Source of the DNA: Pithys albifrons albifrons
Taxonomy: Eukaryota; Chordata; Aves; Passeriformes; Thamnophilidae
DNA length: 64,000 nt
Direction of reading: 5' to 3'
NCBI RefSeq assembly: GCF_047495875.1
Contig: NC_092474.1
Coordinates: 14,676,200 to 14,740,199, forward strand
Below are positions 1 to 11,665 of the stretch, one piece after another; positions within the stretch are counted from its first letter, which is position 1, and every line of letters begins with the position of its first letter. A program made the translations under genes and the position numbers. The notes beneath the pieces were generated by a model. It searched no databases. It worked only from the letters and a program-made list of their open reading frames with translations, and was not told the origin of the DNA.

Positions 1-1469
1 TATATATCATAGTCCACATGGGAGAAAAATAACAGCTCAGCATGCCGAGATAATTCGAGCCTGATATTATTAGCTGCTGAGAAGGCAGCGTGTTGAGTGC
101 AGTATTATGACACTTTCTGGCTGCCTTGTCATGTTTTGACATGTCACGTCCCATTGTATGAAGCAAAGGAACATGAGACAACTGAAATTCCCTGCTGGAG
201 ACATGTCACACCAAGAGAGGCCTCCTGGGAAATTAAAACAATGCTGGCAACTCTCTGGCCAGCACAATTCCTCTCCAGCTGATAATGAAAACCTGTGGGC
301 AGAGAAATAGGACTTTCTGGAGCCTCTTTCTTCAGATGGTGGGGGCTGGGGTGACACCAGAGCAATAAGAGTCACCTCCCTGAGCAACACCACCCACTCC
401 AGGGAAACAGTGCTTGGCCTGGGACACCACTGCTTGTCTGCCTGCCAGGGCCCACTGCCCACCTGCGGAAAATCCAACCACAACCTGGATGACCCCACGT
501 GCCTCAGGAACATGGGACTCAGTGGAGGGAATGCAAACAACCCTTTCTATTCGAGAGGAATTGCAATGATAACACTCCTGTTCCAGCTCCAGTCAGGGGA
601 GGCAAGTGCAAAATAAAGACATGGATACACGAGGACAGAAGGAGAAATATGGAGCAGCGGGCACAGAGTGAGCCATACATGTGAACAGCACCCTGCCCCG
701 TGCCACCCCATCCTGGCAGCACCCTCTGCATCACTTGTGCCCTGACCCCACACCACCAGCCCTCCCTATGGGCAACACAGTCAGAGCTGGGCAGTGAGGT
801 CCTGCCCCAGCTCCTGGGTGTGAGCAGAACTGGAGACATACTGGGGCTTCTGCCCAGCACAAGGGGGCACAAGGGAAGGGGCAAATCCTGCTCTGCTCTG
901 CACCATGGCTTGCTCTCTCCTGCTGCCACTGCCCCAGAGACCGCCGGGAGCGGTGACTCAATGGCACTGCCAGGAGCCAGCAGAGCAGCATAGGGCAATT
1001 AATTACAGGCAAAACCAGCCTGTGTGCTTTAATTAGGGACCTGGTGCTCAGGAGCTGCTCGGATTAGCTCCTTCCACCGGAGACAGTTCCTGTCAATCGC
1101 CCCCCAAAGCCTTTTTCCAGTGAGTTTCCCGCCGTGCAGCTCAGCCCTGTCCTGCCTGATCCATGACAGAGCTCAGCACCAGCAGTTGTCACAGGGTCCC
1201 CAGGCAGCACAGGGCCAGCAGGAAGGGCAGGAGTGGATGACAGTCATGGAAGTCAAGGTGACCCTTTCCTGTCCAGCCAGACAGGTGTGCCATGGCAGAG
1301 ACTGGAGGGATCCTGACATGGCTTTTCCCTGCTTCTACAAGGACCTTCTCTAGCCCTGCTGTCCAGCCAGTAGCTGTGTCTTGTGTCAGTGCCTCCCAGA
1401 CCACAGTGGCCACCAAGTGCCATGAGCCATCCAGACCTTGCACCAGGATATTTTGATCCATGCTATTTC
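1..1469. other. Unique-looking non-coding DNA
   Basis: I recognise no gene, repeat family or RNA here. Both strands have only short open frames (the longest about 160 codons, with no recognisable domain). Base composition is ordinary for bird intergenic or intronic DNA. Confidence 0.5.
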
Positions 1470-1612
1470 ACAGAATCACAGACTATTCTGCGTTGGAAGA
1501 CACCCACAAGGATCATTGAGTCCAACTCTTAAGTCAATGGCCCACACAGGGGATTGAACCCATGACCTTGGCATTATTACAACCAAGTTTCAACCAACTG
1601 AACTAATTCCAG
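1470..1612 (-). repeat. tRNA-Ile-derived SINE with CR1-like tail (TguSINE1-like)
   Basis: Read on the minus strand, the element opens with about 75 bp (1538-1612) resembling tRNA-Ile(AAT). An A box, TTAGTTCAGTTGG, lies at 1594-1606; the anticodon-loop bases TAATAA are kept; and a B box, GGTTCAATCC, lies at 1551-1560. The remaining roughly 65 bp (1470-1537) matches the 3' end of CR1 of the 'aaggatcattgagtccaact' type and runs into a short AGAATCACAGA-like end. A tRNA head joined to a LINE tail is the plan of a SINE copied by the machinery of its partner LINE. Songbirds are reported to carry such an element (TguSINE1). The tRNA part has substitutions and a one-base loss near the anticodon, so this is a fossil SINE and not a working tRNA gene. 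Naming the exact family is inference. Confidence 0.85.
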
Positions 1613-1879
1613 GCAAACCACCTTGCTGTTTGTGACCAGGAGCTGAGTGGCCACTTTAGGACAGGGATGAGCACAGGGCAGGGTCCTGGGACAGGAAGGT
1701 TGCTGAGACCTGGCATCAAGGCCATAAGCCATGTTGACACAGGTTTAGGATGGGTTGAAGCCCAGCAGAGCTTGCTCCAGTCTGTCTGGAATATATCCTC
1801 ATATTTTCAGGTAATCTCTTTCTCCAGACCAAGCCTGGCAAGATCCAGCCAGGCCAATGGTCTCACTGCCCTGTGTCCC

Positions 1880-2291
1880 AAGGATGGAGCCCATCAGCTG
1901 CAAACAGGCACCTATTTGGGGTTGTTTAGCCTGGAGGAGGCTCAGGGGAGACCTTATCACTTTCTACAATTACCTGAAGGGATGTTGTAGCCAGGAGGGG
2001 ATTGGTCTATTCTCTCAGGCAACCAACAGCAGGACAAGAGGGCATGGGCTTAAGCTCTGCCAGGGGAGGTTTAGGGTGAGTATCAGGAAGAAGTTTGTTA
2101 CAGAGAGAGTGGTCAGGCACTGGAATGGCCTGCCCAGGGAGGTGGTGGATTCTCGGACCCTGGAGGTTTTTAAGGTGAGACTGGACGTGGCACTGAGTGC
2201 CATGATCTGGTGATCAAAGTGGGGTTGGATTAAGGGTTGGACTTGATGATCTTGGAGGTCTCTTCCACCCCAACTGATTCTATGATTCTAT
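1880..2291 (+). repeat. CR1 LINE fragment, 3' end
   Basis: This is a sense-strand CR1 3' region. Recognisable blocks are the 'ctcaggggagaccttatcac' motif, 'aggaagaagtttgttacaga', 'tgcccagggaggtggtgga', and the terminal 'gatcttggaggtctcttcca' followed by ATTCTATGATTCTAT near 2280-2291. The 5' side is truncated, as is usual for LINEs, and I see no intact reading frame. The upstream limit is approximate. Confidence 0.9.
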
Positions 2292-2699
2292 TTTCAGGGC
2301 CAATGTCACGACACAAAGGACAGACCCAGGTGCCTCTGTGCTGGCTGAGCTTCACAGCTTGGTGTGGAACATCACCTCACTGAGCCTCCAGCACAGGGCT
2401 GGGGCCATGACAGAGAGGTAGGAGCTGGAGCCCTGAGCTGGGGACACTTGAGAGAGAGACACATGCACAGGAACTGGGCACCCCAAGGCCCATCAGCCCA
2501 GCCCAGGGTGCTCCACCTCCTTCTCGTCTCTCCACTGGAAATAATATAACTTCCCTAAATAATTTTAATTAGTTGTTTTTATTAATCCTAAGCACTTTTA
2601 GCTCCTTAAGTTGTTTCGTTTTTGTTTTTTTTTTTTTTCCCAGACTCTTATTGTTATTTTGATCATTAAATCGCCAAAACTTTAGGTTTGTTAAACTAG
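2292..2699. other. Unique-looking DNA with a T-rich run
   Basis: No recognisable element. A T-rich run with a 15-T homopolymer lies at about 2615-2640. The second half is AT-rich and may belong to the LTR that follows. Confidence 0.35.
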
Positions 2700-3112
2700 C
2701 CCTGATAAGCTTCAGTAAACAGACCCTGGGGGAGCAGAAGGTTGAACAACTGGAATCTAAAATTTATGACCCTTCAAGGACTTGTTGAGTAACCAGAAGA
2801 TACAGAGAAGACTCCCTGACTGAGAAAGGGATGAGAGGAGGATTAAAGACTGTGGACCAAATTAGTGCAAGGAGTAAGAAATCAATAACAAATAGGGAAT
2901 AGAATATTAACTAATGAAGAGAATTATGAAACTTAAAACCAATTAACACTCTTTTTCTGGTTTGCTAAAAATGTATAAATAACTGGGAAACCTTGAAAGG
3001 CAGCCTGTGTAGCTAGAACCATTTGCTACACACCCCAGCCAGAATGAAGAATGCTGCTTCCTAATACTGAAATTACAGTGTTAGAGAGTTTTATTCCTGA
3101 TTTTCAGTGACA
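2700..3112 (+). mobile_element. Probable ERV solo LTR (ERVL-like)
   Basis: AT-rich sequence has a TATAAATAA box at about 2971. After it come 'cccagccagaatgaa' and a terminal block 'gagagttttattcctgattt' ending in GTGACA at 3112. This order (TATA, short R/U5, closing CA) is that of an LTR, and the closing block resembles bird ERVL-type LTRs as I remember them. I cannot place the 5' end or a target-site duplication with certainty, and no internal retroviral sequence is visible on either side, so a solo LTR is the simplest reading. Confidence 0.5.
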
Positions 3113-3689
3113 TCTCCACCTCCCCTTCTTCCTCCTGCATTTTACTGACTTCCTCCCTTCCACCCTCCCCAAAATCCCCATGTCCCAGGGCTTGTCCATT
3201 TGAGGGGAAAGCAGCACCCAGGCAAAGCAGTCCATCCCCAGAGAGGCTGGGACACATCCTGGCAGTGCCCATAGTCTGTGCCCTGTTCTGTACACCACAC
3301 TGAAGCTTCTTTCTCTTGGCACGAGGCAGAAGGGAAAGAAAGACCTCCAGAGCGTGGCCAGGCAGGGATCACACAGACACAGCTTAAAACTTGCCAGGAA
3401 TAGTGTGAGTGTTTGGGCTTCTGCTCCTCTCAGGAGGCAACAAGTATCCATGATCTGAAGGGTCCCAGTGGGGCCTGCCCTCAGCAGAAAGCTCAAAGCC
3501 CTGACTGAGAGAAAAGAATCCAGGGGCCCTGGGCAGTAAGAGCCCACCACTCCTGGCTGGCACAGGCAGTAAACACCAGTGTTTGTTTTTCTGGAGCACT
3601 GGGCTGAGCTCTGGCTGAGGGCTCCCTCCTTTTCCAGGAAAAGCACACCCTGCCCACCCTTAGGCCACAAGTACAGGAGATATTCACAG

Positions 3690-3811
3690 CCAGGCTGGAC
3701 AGGGCTTAGAGCACCCTGGGATAGTGGAAGGAGTCCCTGCCCATGGCAGGGGGTTGGAATGAGATGGGTTTAAGGTCCCTTCCAATCCAAACTAATCAGT
3801 GATTCTGTGAT
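3690..3811 (+). repeat. CR1 LINE fragment, extreme 3' end
   Basis: About 120 bp of sense-strand CR1: 'aggctggacagggcttagag', the 'ctgcccatggcaggggg' block, 'aaggtcccttccaatccaaa' and the closing GATTCTGTGATT. The copy is severely 5'-truncated. Confidence 0.85.
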
Positions 3812-6800
3812 TCCCTGGTGTCAGAGGGAAGATGGAGGTCAGGACTCCAGTGGGTGCCCATTCCCAGAAGCACATGCCAAGCTCAGCTCCCAGTGGGAGC
3901 ATCCTCCCTCAGCCTTCCAGCTAAATCCACTCAGAGTCCTGTATTCTCAGTGTGCTCCCACCACCACTGTCTGACACTGGACCCTCCACCACCTCAGAAC
4001 CCAACCTCAGTGCCCATCCCTGAGAAAAAGGCTCTTGGCTTGACATCTATCCCCTCATCTCTTACTTGAGAAACCATTCCTCCCTCTTTCAGAGCATGGT
4101 TAAAACTTAACTCGATAGTTCTTGTCAAAAGCAAAAGATGAAAGAAAATCCAGTACCTGGAACCTTCAGTCCTTCCAAGATTTTTTCCTCCAGAGCTTTC
4201 TTAAAAGCCAGAAACCTCCTTCAGTCAAACTGCTGCTCTTCCCCTTTGCCATCTCAGAAGTGTTATGACTCAGGGAACTGGGAAGCAATTAAAGTGGGTC
4301 CATTATCTGTCTTCCCACCAGTCCCCTGTGCCACCACGTTGTCAATCGTGGCAATTAGGAAGAAAAGGCTCTGGGGGCCTCTAACAGATGCTTTGCAAAC
4401 TTTTTTAAGAGGCCAAAACAAAATGCAATTTTTTTTCAGTTTGCATAGCCGTGGCCTTTCTCTGCTGCTCTGCACTTGTCTCTATTGATTTGGAGATATT
4501 ATAATGTGGCTTTCCTGCAGTGAAGGGTCAATAATCATTTGAATTCTCTCCTGCTTGGACATAAAGGGAGTACTTTACAACACAAAGCCTTTTGCTGATG
4601 CACACAGCATTTTGCCTTTGTTTATAGTAGGGACACACTGTCTCTGTTTAATTCCCTGTTCGAAGTGGGAATTGTTTGAAATTCTGCACGTGGCTTGGGA
4701 AGAGGCTCTGCAAAGCAGCTCCTGCTTTGTCCTGTGGCCAAAGGTGGCTGTGCTGTCACTGTGCCTGTGCCAGCAGGAACAGGGCAACGTTTTTATGTAT
4801 TTCAAGTCGAAGGTGAATTGAGAGATGAGTGAAGAAGGACAATTGGTTCCTACCAGTCTCATGCCAGGCTGGAGTTTCCCTCCCTTCTGTTGTTTCCCTC
4901 CTTCCACTGCAGAGAGCAAGGATGGATCATGATGGTGCAGCTGGAATGGCTTTAGAGTGGGAAGGGGAGGACAAGAGTGATGCTCTGCCACCACACAAGC
5001 ACCTGGGGGAAGCAACCAGTGTTCCAGCTCCAGGGCACTGAGGAGCCAGAGCAGGCAGGAGCAGAGCAGGTCCCAGCACGCAGGTCCCACTGCTGAGCAT
5101 CCTCAGGCAGCTGCAGCAGAAAATTCTGGGGCTGAAACAGGTTCTGTGGCACATCTGCATCTCTGGGGGTGTTGGGGTGTCAGATGCCCCTCTCAAGTCA
5201 AACACTCAGTGAGGGCACTGGCTGCTCCTGGGTACTGGATTTTCTCCAGGCTCCACTGACTGGCTCAGCTTCATGTCCGTGAGCTGGAGCTCCAAGTCCC
5301 AGCTCACACCAAAATGTGTTGTGCCAGTAACTGAACCCAACTGACTAAAAATAAGGAGGTAATTCCCTTTTGGACACCCTTGGGGGTCTGAGGGGCCAGC
5401 AGGGTAGCTGGCAGGTTTGGCACAGCTCCTCTGTGAGACCTGTGCTCTGCCAGCAGCTGGAGCTGGGTGGGATATAAAGGCAGCAGACAGCGATGTTCAG
5501 GCACCTGACCTCCACCCCTGACTTCTCTAGTTCCAGCCTCTGACCCTACACCCTCTCTGACTGCATTCAGCCCCATTGACCTTTGGGACTGTGCTGCTCT
5601 TCATTGCCTTTGGCAGCACAGCCTCTCTCAAACACCCAGGCTCTCCCCTGAAGGAGACACGATTTCAGCAGAAAAAATATCATCTGCGGTCAGGAATGAA
5701 AGGTCATTTCTGTAATGCATCCAGGCAGGGGAAGGAGGTAATAGATGTGCCATTTCCCAACTTCGAGGTGTTCATCTTTTCCACCTAAATCATACTCCCT
5801 TAATGCGATTTTTGGACTTAATATTGCAGGGATATTTTTAAGGGAAGAAGGTAAAAGCGAGTTATATCATGTGCAATTCTTCGAATCCATCCTCCCAAAC
5901 CTCCAGGGGGGTTTGAATGCTAATTCTTCAGCATCGCTTCAGGCTGAGCCACACAACTCATTACATGAGCTGAGAGCAGCACAAACCTTCTCTGGGGCAG
6001 CTCCATCCTTTCCTGGGCTGTGCCAAAGCAGCTCCCAGGTCACCAGGCTCCCCGTTCCTGCCAGGGCTCTCCAGCACTGCCAGCATTTTGCCAGCAGTAA
6101 AGAACATTTGGGCAGGGTTGTGATTTTGGTGGTTTGCCAGCATTTCCCTCAGCTATGGCAGGGAGAGAAAGGAAAAGGTACTACTTAACAGTTTATATTT
6201 CAGTCCATTTGAATGCAGAATTGAGGCAAAAAAAAAAAGAAAGTGTCTTCTCTAGCCAGAGGGTTTTCCTCATGCTGAATTTCAGAGCCTCGCTGCAAGC
6301 CAGGGAGGTGTGAAAGCCTTTCAAAGAAAAGGTCACCAGAAACCTTCAGAGAGGAAAATATCAAGGGATTTAAATACAGGAGTCATTGGGTCCCTGTTTA
6401 ACAATAACACTGATATCAATTATTACAGCCCAGTGATGCCCTGTGAGCCCAGGAAATGAGGAGAGCCCTGAGTCCAGCAGAAGAAGGTGGACTCTATTAG
6501 AAAAAGGTGAGAAGAGCTGCAGGGAGCCAGACCAGGGACATTTGGGCTGGTCTGACACAGCAGCCAGGGATGGGAAAGCAACACTAAACGGTGGCAGCAT
6601 TGCCTTGGCATCTTCTTCAAGCCCTGGGCAAAGAATGGCCCAGGACCAGCCTGAGGCAGAACTTCCCTGTCTCCTTAACAGACTAGGAAACCTTCTTTCC
6701 CCTCTCTCAGCATTTTTCCAGGCCATAGGTCATGAGGAATGCTGCTCTAGGCATTTTTGCTGTACCTCTCTGCATCTTCTCCTCTTGACTGTAGGGATGG

Positions 6801-6831
6801 GAGGACAATACTTGGGATGCAACTGCAGCGT
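3812..6831. other. Unique-looking non-coding DNA
   Basis: About 3 kb without a recognised repeat or a convincing exon. AT-rich islands at about 4080-4620 and 5570-5920 contrast with more GC-rich surroundings and could be old or conserved non-coding sequence. An A-run sits near 6230. No function can be assigned from sequence alone. Confidence 0.4.
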
Positions 6832-6939
6832 GGACTTATGCAGAGGTTCAGATGGACTTATGCAGAGGTTCAGATGGACAACTGCAGAGGTTCAGATGAA
6901 CTTTTCAGAGGTTCAGATGAACTCTTCAGAGGTTTAGAT
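6832..6939. repeat. 22-bp minisatellite, about 5 copies
   Basis: Five head-to-tail units of about 22 bp. Units 1 and 2 are identical (GGACTTATG followed by CAGAGGTTCAGAT). Unit 3 has changes in its first half, and units 4 and 5 are 21 bp and more diverged. All keep the core CAGAGGTTYAGAT. Divergence rises from left to right, so the left end is the most recently duplicated. Confidence 0.9.
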
Positions 6940-7084
6940 GTCCTGTTCTGTCCCTTAGAGCTCCTGCACTCTGCCTGCCTCCACAGCCATCAAGCTGAGC
7001 TTTGCAGAGAGCCCTCCCCAAAGTCCCTGAGATCAGTTTGCTGAGTGGCAGCAGCTTATTTAGAGCCCATCACTGTGTTTGTTT

Positions 7085-7230
7085 AGGTAGAGCTCTGGGC
7101 TGGTTGCCAATGTACATTACTTTGTGTTTATAAATGCTGAATTGCATCTGCCATCTCGTCTGTGGTTATGAATTCTACCATGAAACCATTTGCTGCAACA
7201 AATCATGTGCCCAGATATCCACTTCCCTTC
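7085..7230 (-). repeat. Old CR1-type LINE fragment, internal
   Basis: The block 'gctgaattgcatctgccatc', preceded by a 'tgtacattactttgtgttta' stretch, resembles the antisense of an internal region of old amniote CR1 lineages. It is highly diverged, with approximate ends. Confidence 0.5.
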
Positions 7231-7345
7231 AAGAAGAAATATCACAGTTCACTGTTGTACCCAAATCTTGAAATGTAAGCTGGTTGTAAGCAGTGACAGT
7301 CCCTGATCCTTCAGCCAAGCTGCAGCAGTTCACAGCAATAGTCAC

Positions 7346-7560
7346 AACAGAATCCCAGAATGGGATGGAAGGGACCTGACCTTAAAGATCACCTCACTCC
7401 ACCCCCTGCCATGGGCAGGGACACCTTCCACCAGCCCGGGTTGCTCCAAGCCCTGTCCAACCTGGCCTTGGACATTTCCAGGAATGGGCAATCACAGTTT
7501 TCCTGGATAACCTGTGCCAGGGCCTGCCCACCCACACAGGGAGGAACAAATAAGGACTTG
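7346..7560 (-). repeat. CR1 LINE fragment, 3' end
   Basis: Antisense CR1: it starts with AGAATCCCAGAATGG, then 'atggaagggacctgacctta', 'ccctgccatgggcagggaca', the 'ttgctccaagccctgtccaa' block and 'cctgtgccagggcctgccca'. The copy ends internally near 7560. Confidence 0.9.
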
Positions 7561-8779
7561 GCTATCCCTACCTATCAACACGGGTCAAAGATGCTCCTTA
7601 AAATGGTTTTAATGAAAAGAGGAACCAACTTTGCTCATTTCTTTGCAATGAGGTTCTCCTCTTAGGCACTGAACAGCTGAGCTAGTTATAACTGCTTCGT
7701 ATGGACAGGCACAGGAACATCCTATGGGCAGCCAAGGCCACACCTCAGTGAGTGCTCCTGCCAGTGCTGAGCTCTGCCCCCTCACCTGGAGGGACTGTCT
7801 CTGCCAGTTCAAACAGCAGAAGTAGAATTTTCAGCTGTTCACCTCTCCTGTCTGTGGAACATCTGGAAGGGAAAAGCTTCTGACCTTTTAAAAGGAGAAG
7901 ATTTTGAGCTTAAAGTAAGAGTTGGAGAATTGCTGTAGGAAAGGCCTCTTAGGTGGGTTTATAATATTCTCAGTCTGATACTCTTTAACCCTGGTCCTTT
8001 CTGTGCAGATAGTGCAGGTCCCAGATGCTGCTGAGCCACCCAAACTCTCTCAATATTCCCCTTTTCTTCCAGAGAGGTGAGCTGATTTCCCCACTGCTGA
8101 AGTGTGTCCCCTTTCAGGATGTGATCATGTGTGCTTGCTTAGCACTGGGACATGTTTAGCTCTCCTAAACACATCAAGCAAAGCTTTGGCCTTCTCTGGT
8201 GTCCTCTGCACCAGTGTGACACCTCAAAGGTCCCTGTTCCACAGCTTCCCCAGGCACCTCAGCATCAGCCTCTGCACTCAGCAGAAAACATGGGATTTGG
8301 AGGTGAGTTTGACTTCCTACTTTGCCAGTTACCAAATTCAACAGTGACAGCTGGAGGAGAGGTAAAAATCTCATGGACATACCCAGTGCAGGGGACAGTT
8401 TGTGACAAATGCAGCGATCCAAGGCCAACATCTGGTGTGGATGTCAGATGAGAGGCAGAAAATGCCCAGTGCCCAAAGGGAAGGTCTGGAACAAGCATTT
8501 GGAAAAGCTGTGGCACCCTGGGAAAAATGAGCACAAGGAGGGGAAGAGGGGGGCAGGAAGGCTGTAGGCTTGCAGCAGGACAGAGGCACACAGATCCCTG
8601 GAAGCCTGCAGGGACATGCAGAACTCTCCAGATCCATTGGTCATGACTCCATCCTGGACAGCAACTCTGCTGTGATCCCAATCCACCTCCCAGAGTGCCA
8701 TGGGTACCTTCTGGGAGCTGAGCTTGGCCACACTGAGCACTGTGAGCCAAGGAGGAAAAGCCTTCCTTCCCACAACCTG
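7561..8779. other. Unique-looking non-coding DNA
   Basis: No recognised repeat or gene. Overlapping short open frames on both strands at 8100-8860 show no domain or conserved motif that I recognise. Confidence 0.4.
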
Positions 8780-8857
8780 GGAGAACCTGGCAGGGGCACT
8801 GGAATGAGATGACCTTTAAGGTCTCTTCCAACCCAAACCATTCTATGATTATATGAT
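8780..8857 (+). repeat. CR1 LINE fragment, extreme 3' end
   Basis: About 78 bp of sense CR1: 'gatgacctttaaggtctctt', CCAACCCAAACCATTCTATGATT and a degenerate ATATGAT terminus. It lies just ahead of an antisense copy at 8921. Confidence 0.85.
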
Positions 8858-8920
8858 ATGTCACATCTGCATTTTCTTCAAGTCACAGCCACCAATGGCC
8901 ACAGCATTATCACAGCCATC

Positions 8921-9155
8921 AAAGATTCATTTAATAGTTTGGTTTGGAAAGGACTTTAAAGCCCATCCAGTCCCACCCCCTGCAATGGGCAGGGACACCC
9001 CCCACCAGCCCAGGTTGCTCCAAGCCTTGTCAACCTGGCCTGGGACACTTGCAGGGATGGGGCAGCCACAGCTCCTCTGTCCAACCTGTGCCAGGGCCTC
9101 ACTGCCCCCACAGGGAGGAATTTTTCCCTAATATCTATCCCTGCCACACTGCCTT
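8921..9155 (-). repeat. CR1 LINE fragment, 3' end
   Basis: Antisense CR1 with 'tttggtttggaaaggacttt', 'ccctgcaatgggcagggaca', 'ggttgctccaagccttgtca' and 'gggaggaatttttccctaat'. With the copy at 8780-8857 it forms two CR1 3' ends facing each other, about 65 bp apart. Confidence 0.9.
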
Positions 9156-9927
9156 TTCCAAGTGTTATCATGGCCAAATTCCATACTCTGCTCAGTAAAC
9201 CCCAGCAGATCCCAGGCTGCCTAAGAGACCAAAAGAATCTGTGCCCAGTTCCCAGTACAGCAGGTGAGGGCATCACAAGTGGTCACAATCCTCTTTCCAT
9301 CTTACCCAGATGGGATGCAACCAGCACATTGCATCAACAGGATCATCTGTGACATTGCCACCACTCCATCCCCATGCTGTGAAGAATGAAGTGAGAAAAT
9401 ACGCATTGTGAATCACAAGCAGCTCCTCCAGAAGTCAGTATTATCTGTGCCATATTTGCAAAAAATCAGGGGCAGACAGGTGTCCAAGGAAAGTAAAGTC
9501 AGGTTCCTGAGATGATGTAGATCTCCTGTGGAGCCCAAAGTATCTCAGGAATACTTCAAAACATCATTACTAAGAAGCAGTTTCCTGCAGCTCCAAACCT
9601 GGCATTGGTGTGTGAGTGACTCAGAGAAAGGAGAGGTGAAGCTCCAGATGGTATTTCCACCTGCTCTCCCACAACCATCTGGGACTGCACCCCACCAGCC
9701 AGCTGCAAATCCCACCCCCACAGCTTCAGCACTGGAAGAGCCCCCTTGTACAAGGCAGCATTTTCCTCAGCTTTCCTGTAAAGTGGCATTTATCTCAATT
9801 TTTGCTTACAGACCCAGCATCTGCATGATGTGGAGTGCAAGGATGAATTTAGAAGGAGCTTGAAAGGAAAATTGTTCCAAAAATTTTCCATGACCTGAGT
9901 TTAGTTGTCTACATGGATACAGACCAA
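9156..9927. other. Unique-looking non-coding DNA
   Basis: No recognised element. Short open frames only. Confidence 0.35.
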
Positions 9928-10070
9928 GCTGACCCTGCCCTGACACAACTCCAGGCCATTCCCTGGGTGCTGTCCCCAGTCCCCACAGAGCAGAGCTCAG
10001 TGCCTGCCCCTCCTCTGCCCCTCTTGATGAGGCTGGACTGCAATGAGGTCTCCCCTCAGATGCTGCCTTC
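9928..10070 (-). repeat. CR1 LINE fragment, internal
   Basis: Antisense CR1 lacking its 3' end: 'accctgccctgacacaactc', the 'ctgtccccagtccccacaga' block and 'gaggtctcccctcagatgct'. The same blocks occur in better-preserved antisense copies at 31258 and 38183. Confidence 0.75.
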
Positions 10071-10959
10071 TCATCCCTCCCTGGGACACCAAGCCCCTTC
10101 ACTGTGGGACAGCAGCCCAGGCCAGCCATGCACTCCCTCTCCCTCCTTTCCCCAGCTCCCTTGGCATCCCTGCCAGCTCCCTGGCACGCATCCATCGCTG
10201 CTGTGCTCACATGGCTCATTCTTTCATGCCCAGGTAGGAGCTGGGCCTGGTTTTCAATCAGTGTGCAACCCCAGGCGCTGCCACCTTCCCTGGCTGCCGT
10301 GTGCCCTGGTGCAGTCCTGGCACTGTCCTGCCCTCCCTGCCCCACCAGCCACGCTGCCCAGGTGAGGGGACACCACCCCCACAGCTCTAGAAATGCACAC
10401 GCTGAGATGTGCCACTCTGTGAAACCAGAATACAATAGGAAATGGGGAAATGAGCAACAGGGCAAGGATCCAGCCTGCAGCCAAGCAAGGCTCAGCCCTT
10501 GGTGCCTGGCTAAGCTGCCCTCAGCTCATCTCCAGCACAAATCCACCCTGAGGTCAGAGATCCCACAGCATCCCACCAGGAATCTGCCTCAGATTTCCAC
10601 ACTGAAAGCCCTCCGTTCAACACCCAGCCTGGAGGTCTCATTAGAGCAAGAGAGATGACACCACCTTCCTGCTTCTTAATCAAGGTGGATAAAAACTCCC
10701 TGCTCAGGCTTCAGCCTCTCCTCTTTATCCAGAGCCTGTGCTCATCCATTTCTCCACTCCAGGACATTAAATGTTCATAATCACCTGTTACCAACATGGC
10801 CCTGACATCAGCTGTGGGGTCGGTGCCCTGGAGCAGGCAGGTCCCAGGCAGACAGAGGGGCTAAAATCTGCTCTCTGAGATGGATCAGGAGCGTGGGGCT
10901 CCATTAAAATTCCCGTTGTTTCGCTGTTGCCAGCTCCAGGCTCTGCAATTGCTCTGCAT
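10071..10959. other. Unique-looking non-coding DNA
   Basis: No recognised repeat or exon. A C-rich, pyrimidine-biased stretch lies at 10100-10370. Confidence 0.35.
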
Positions 10960-11200
10960 TAGGGCCTCCTCTTCAGCATTATTTATCGTGGTGAAATTTG
11001 AGTCAGCTGCCAACTTTGGGAAACCAATTTATCCATATTTTCCGGATCATTCATGAAAACAGTGAAATACAGCTGGGTGGGAGCTGAATCCTGCAAAGCC
11101 ACTGTGCAAGCAGCTTGTGCAGCAGTGATCCTCCAGCAGCAGTCACATTGGAGAGCTTTAAGCTGCTTCTTAATCCATTTAATAACTGCCCATTGATTCA
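10960..11200 (-). repeat. Possible old CR1-type LINE fragment, internal
   Basis: The block 'ttccggatcattcatgaaaa', followed by 'cagtgaaatacagctgggtg', recalls the antisense of an internal region of old CR1 lineages, where a target is described as '...agatcatttatgaat...'. The match is weak and may instead be unique sequence. Confidence 0.35.
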
Positions 11201-11483
11201 ATAGAGAGTATATTCTCCACCAAGTAAATCAAGTGCTTGACATAAAGCTAAATTTATTATGATAATCCAGATACATGAGCAGAGACTGGGTTATTTTTTG
11301 TTCACATCTAATGCACCAGGACATTAGTCCATGCCTGGGGCTTGTTGGCATTGAGGCAACACGATTAATAAATAATAGTGACAGTAATATCTTTAAAAAT
11401 TATATCAGAAAAAACCCAAGCATTCGACTGGGCTTAAGAATATTTTCTGGGAAATCTACTAGTGGAAATTAATGGCATTTCAT

Positions 11484-11665
11484 GGAGTCATAGAGTCAAT
11501 AGGGTTGGGAAAGACGTCTAAGATCTCCAAGTCCAAGCATCAAACCAGTGCTGTGCTCACTACAAAACCATGTCCCCAGGTGCCACATCCACATGTTCCT
11601 TGAGCACTTCCAGGGATTGGTAACTTCACCACTGCCCTGGGCAGCCTGAGCCTGTGCTTTTCTAC
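11484..11665 (-). repeat. CR1 LINE fragment, 3' end
   Basis: Antisense CR1 of a different subfamily from its neighbours: AGTCATAGAGTCAATAGGGTTGG, 'aaccatgtccccaggtgcca', 'catccacatgttccttgagc' and 'tgccctgggcagcctgagcc'. Similarity fades after about 11665. Confidence 0.85.

Noticed and set aside
1538..1612. A functional tRNA-Ile gene on the minus strand
   Set aside because: The tRNA-like part has several changes in the stems and a lost base near the anticodon, and it is fused to a CR1-like tail, which marks a SINE.
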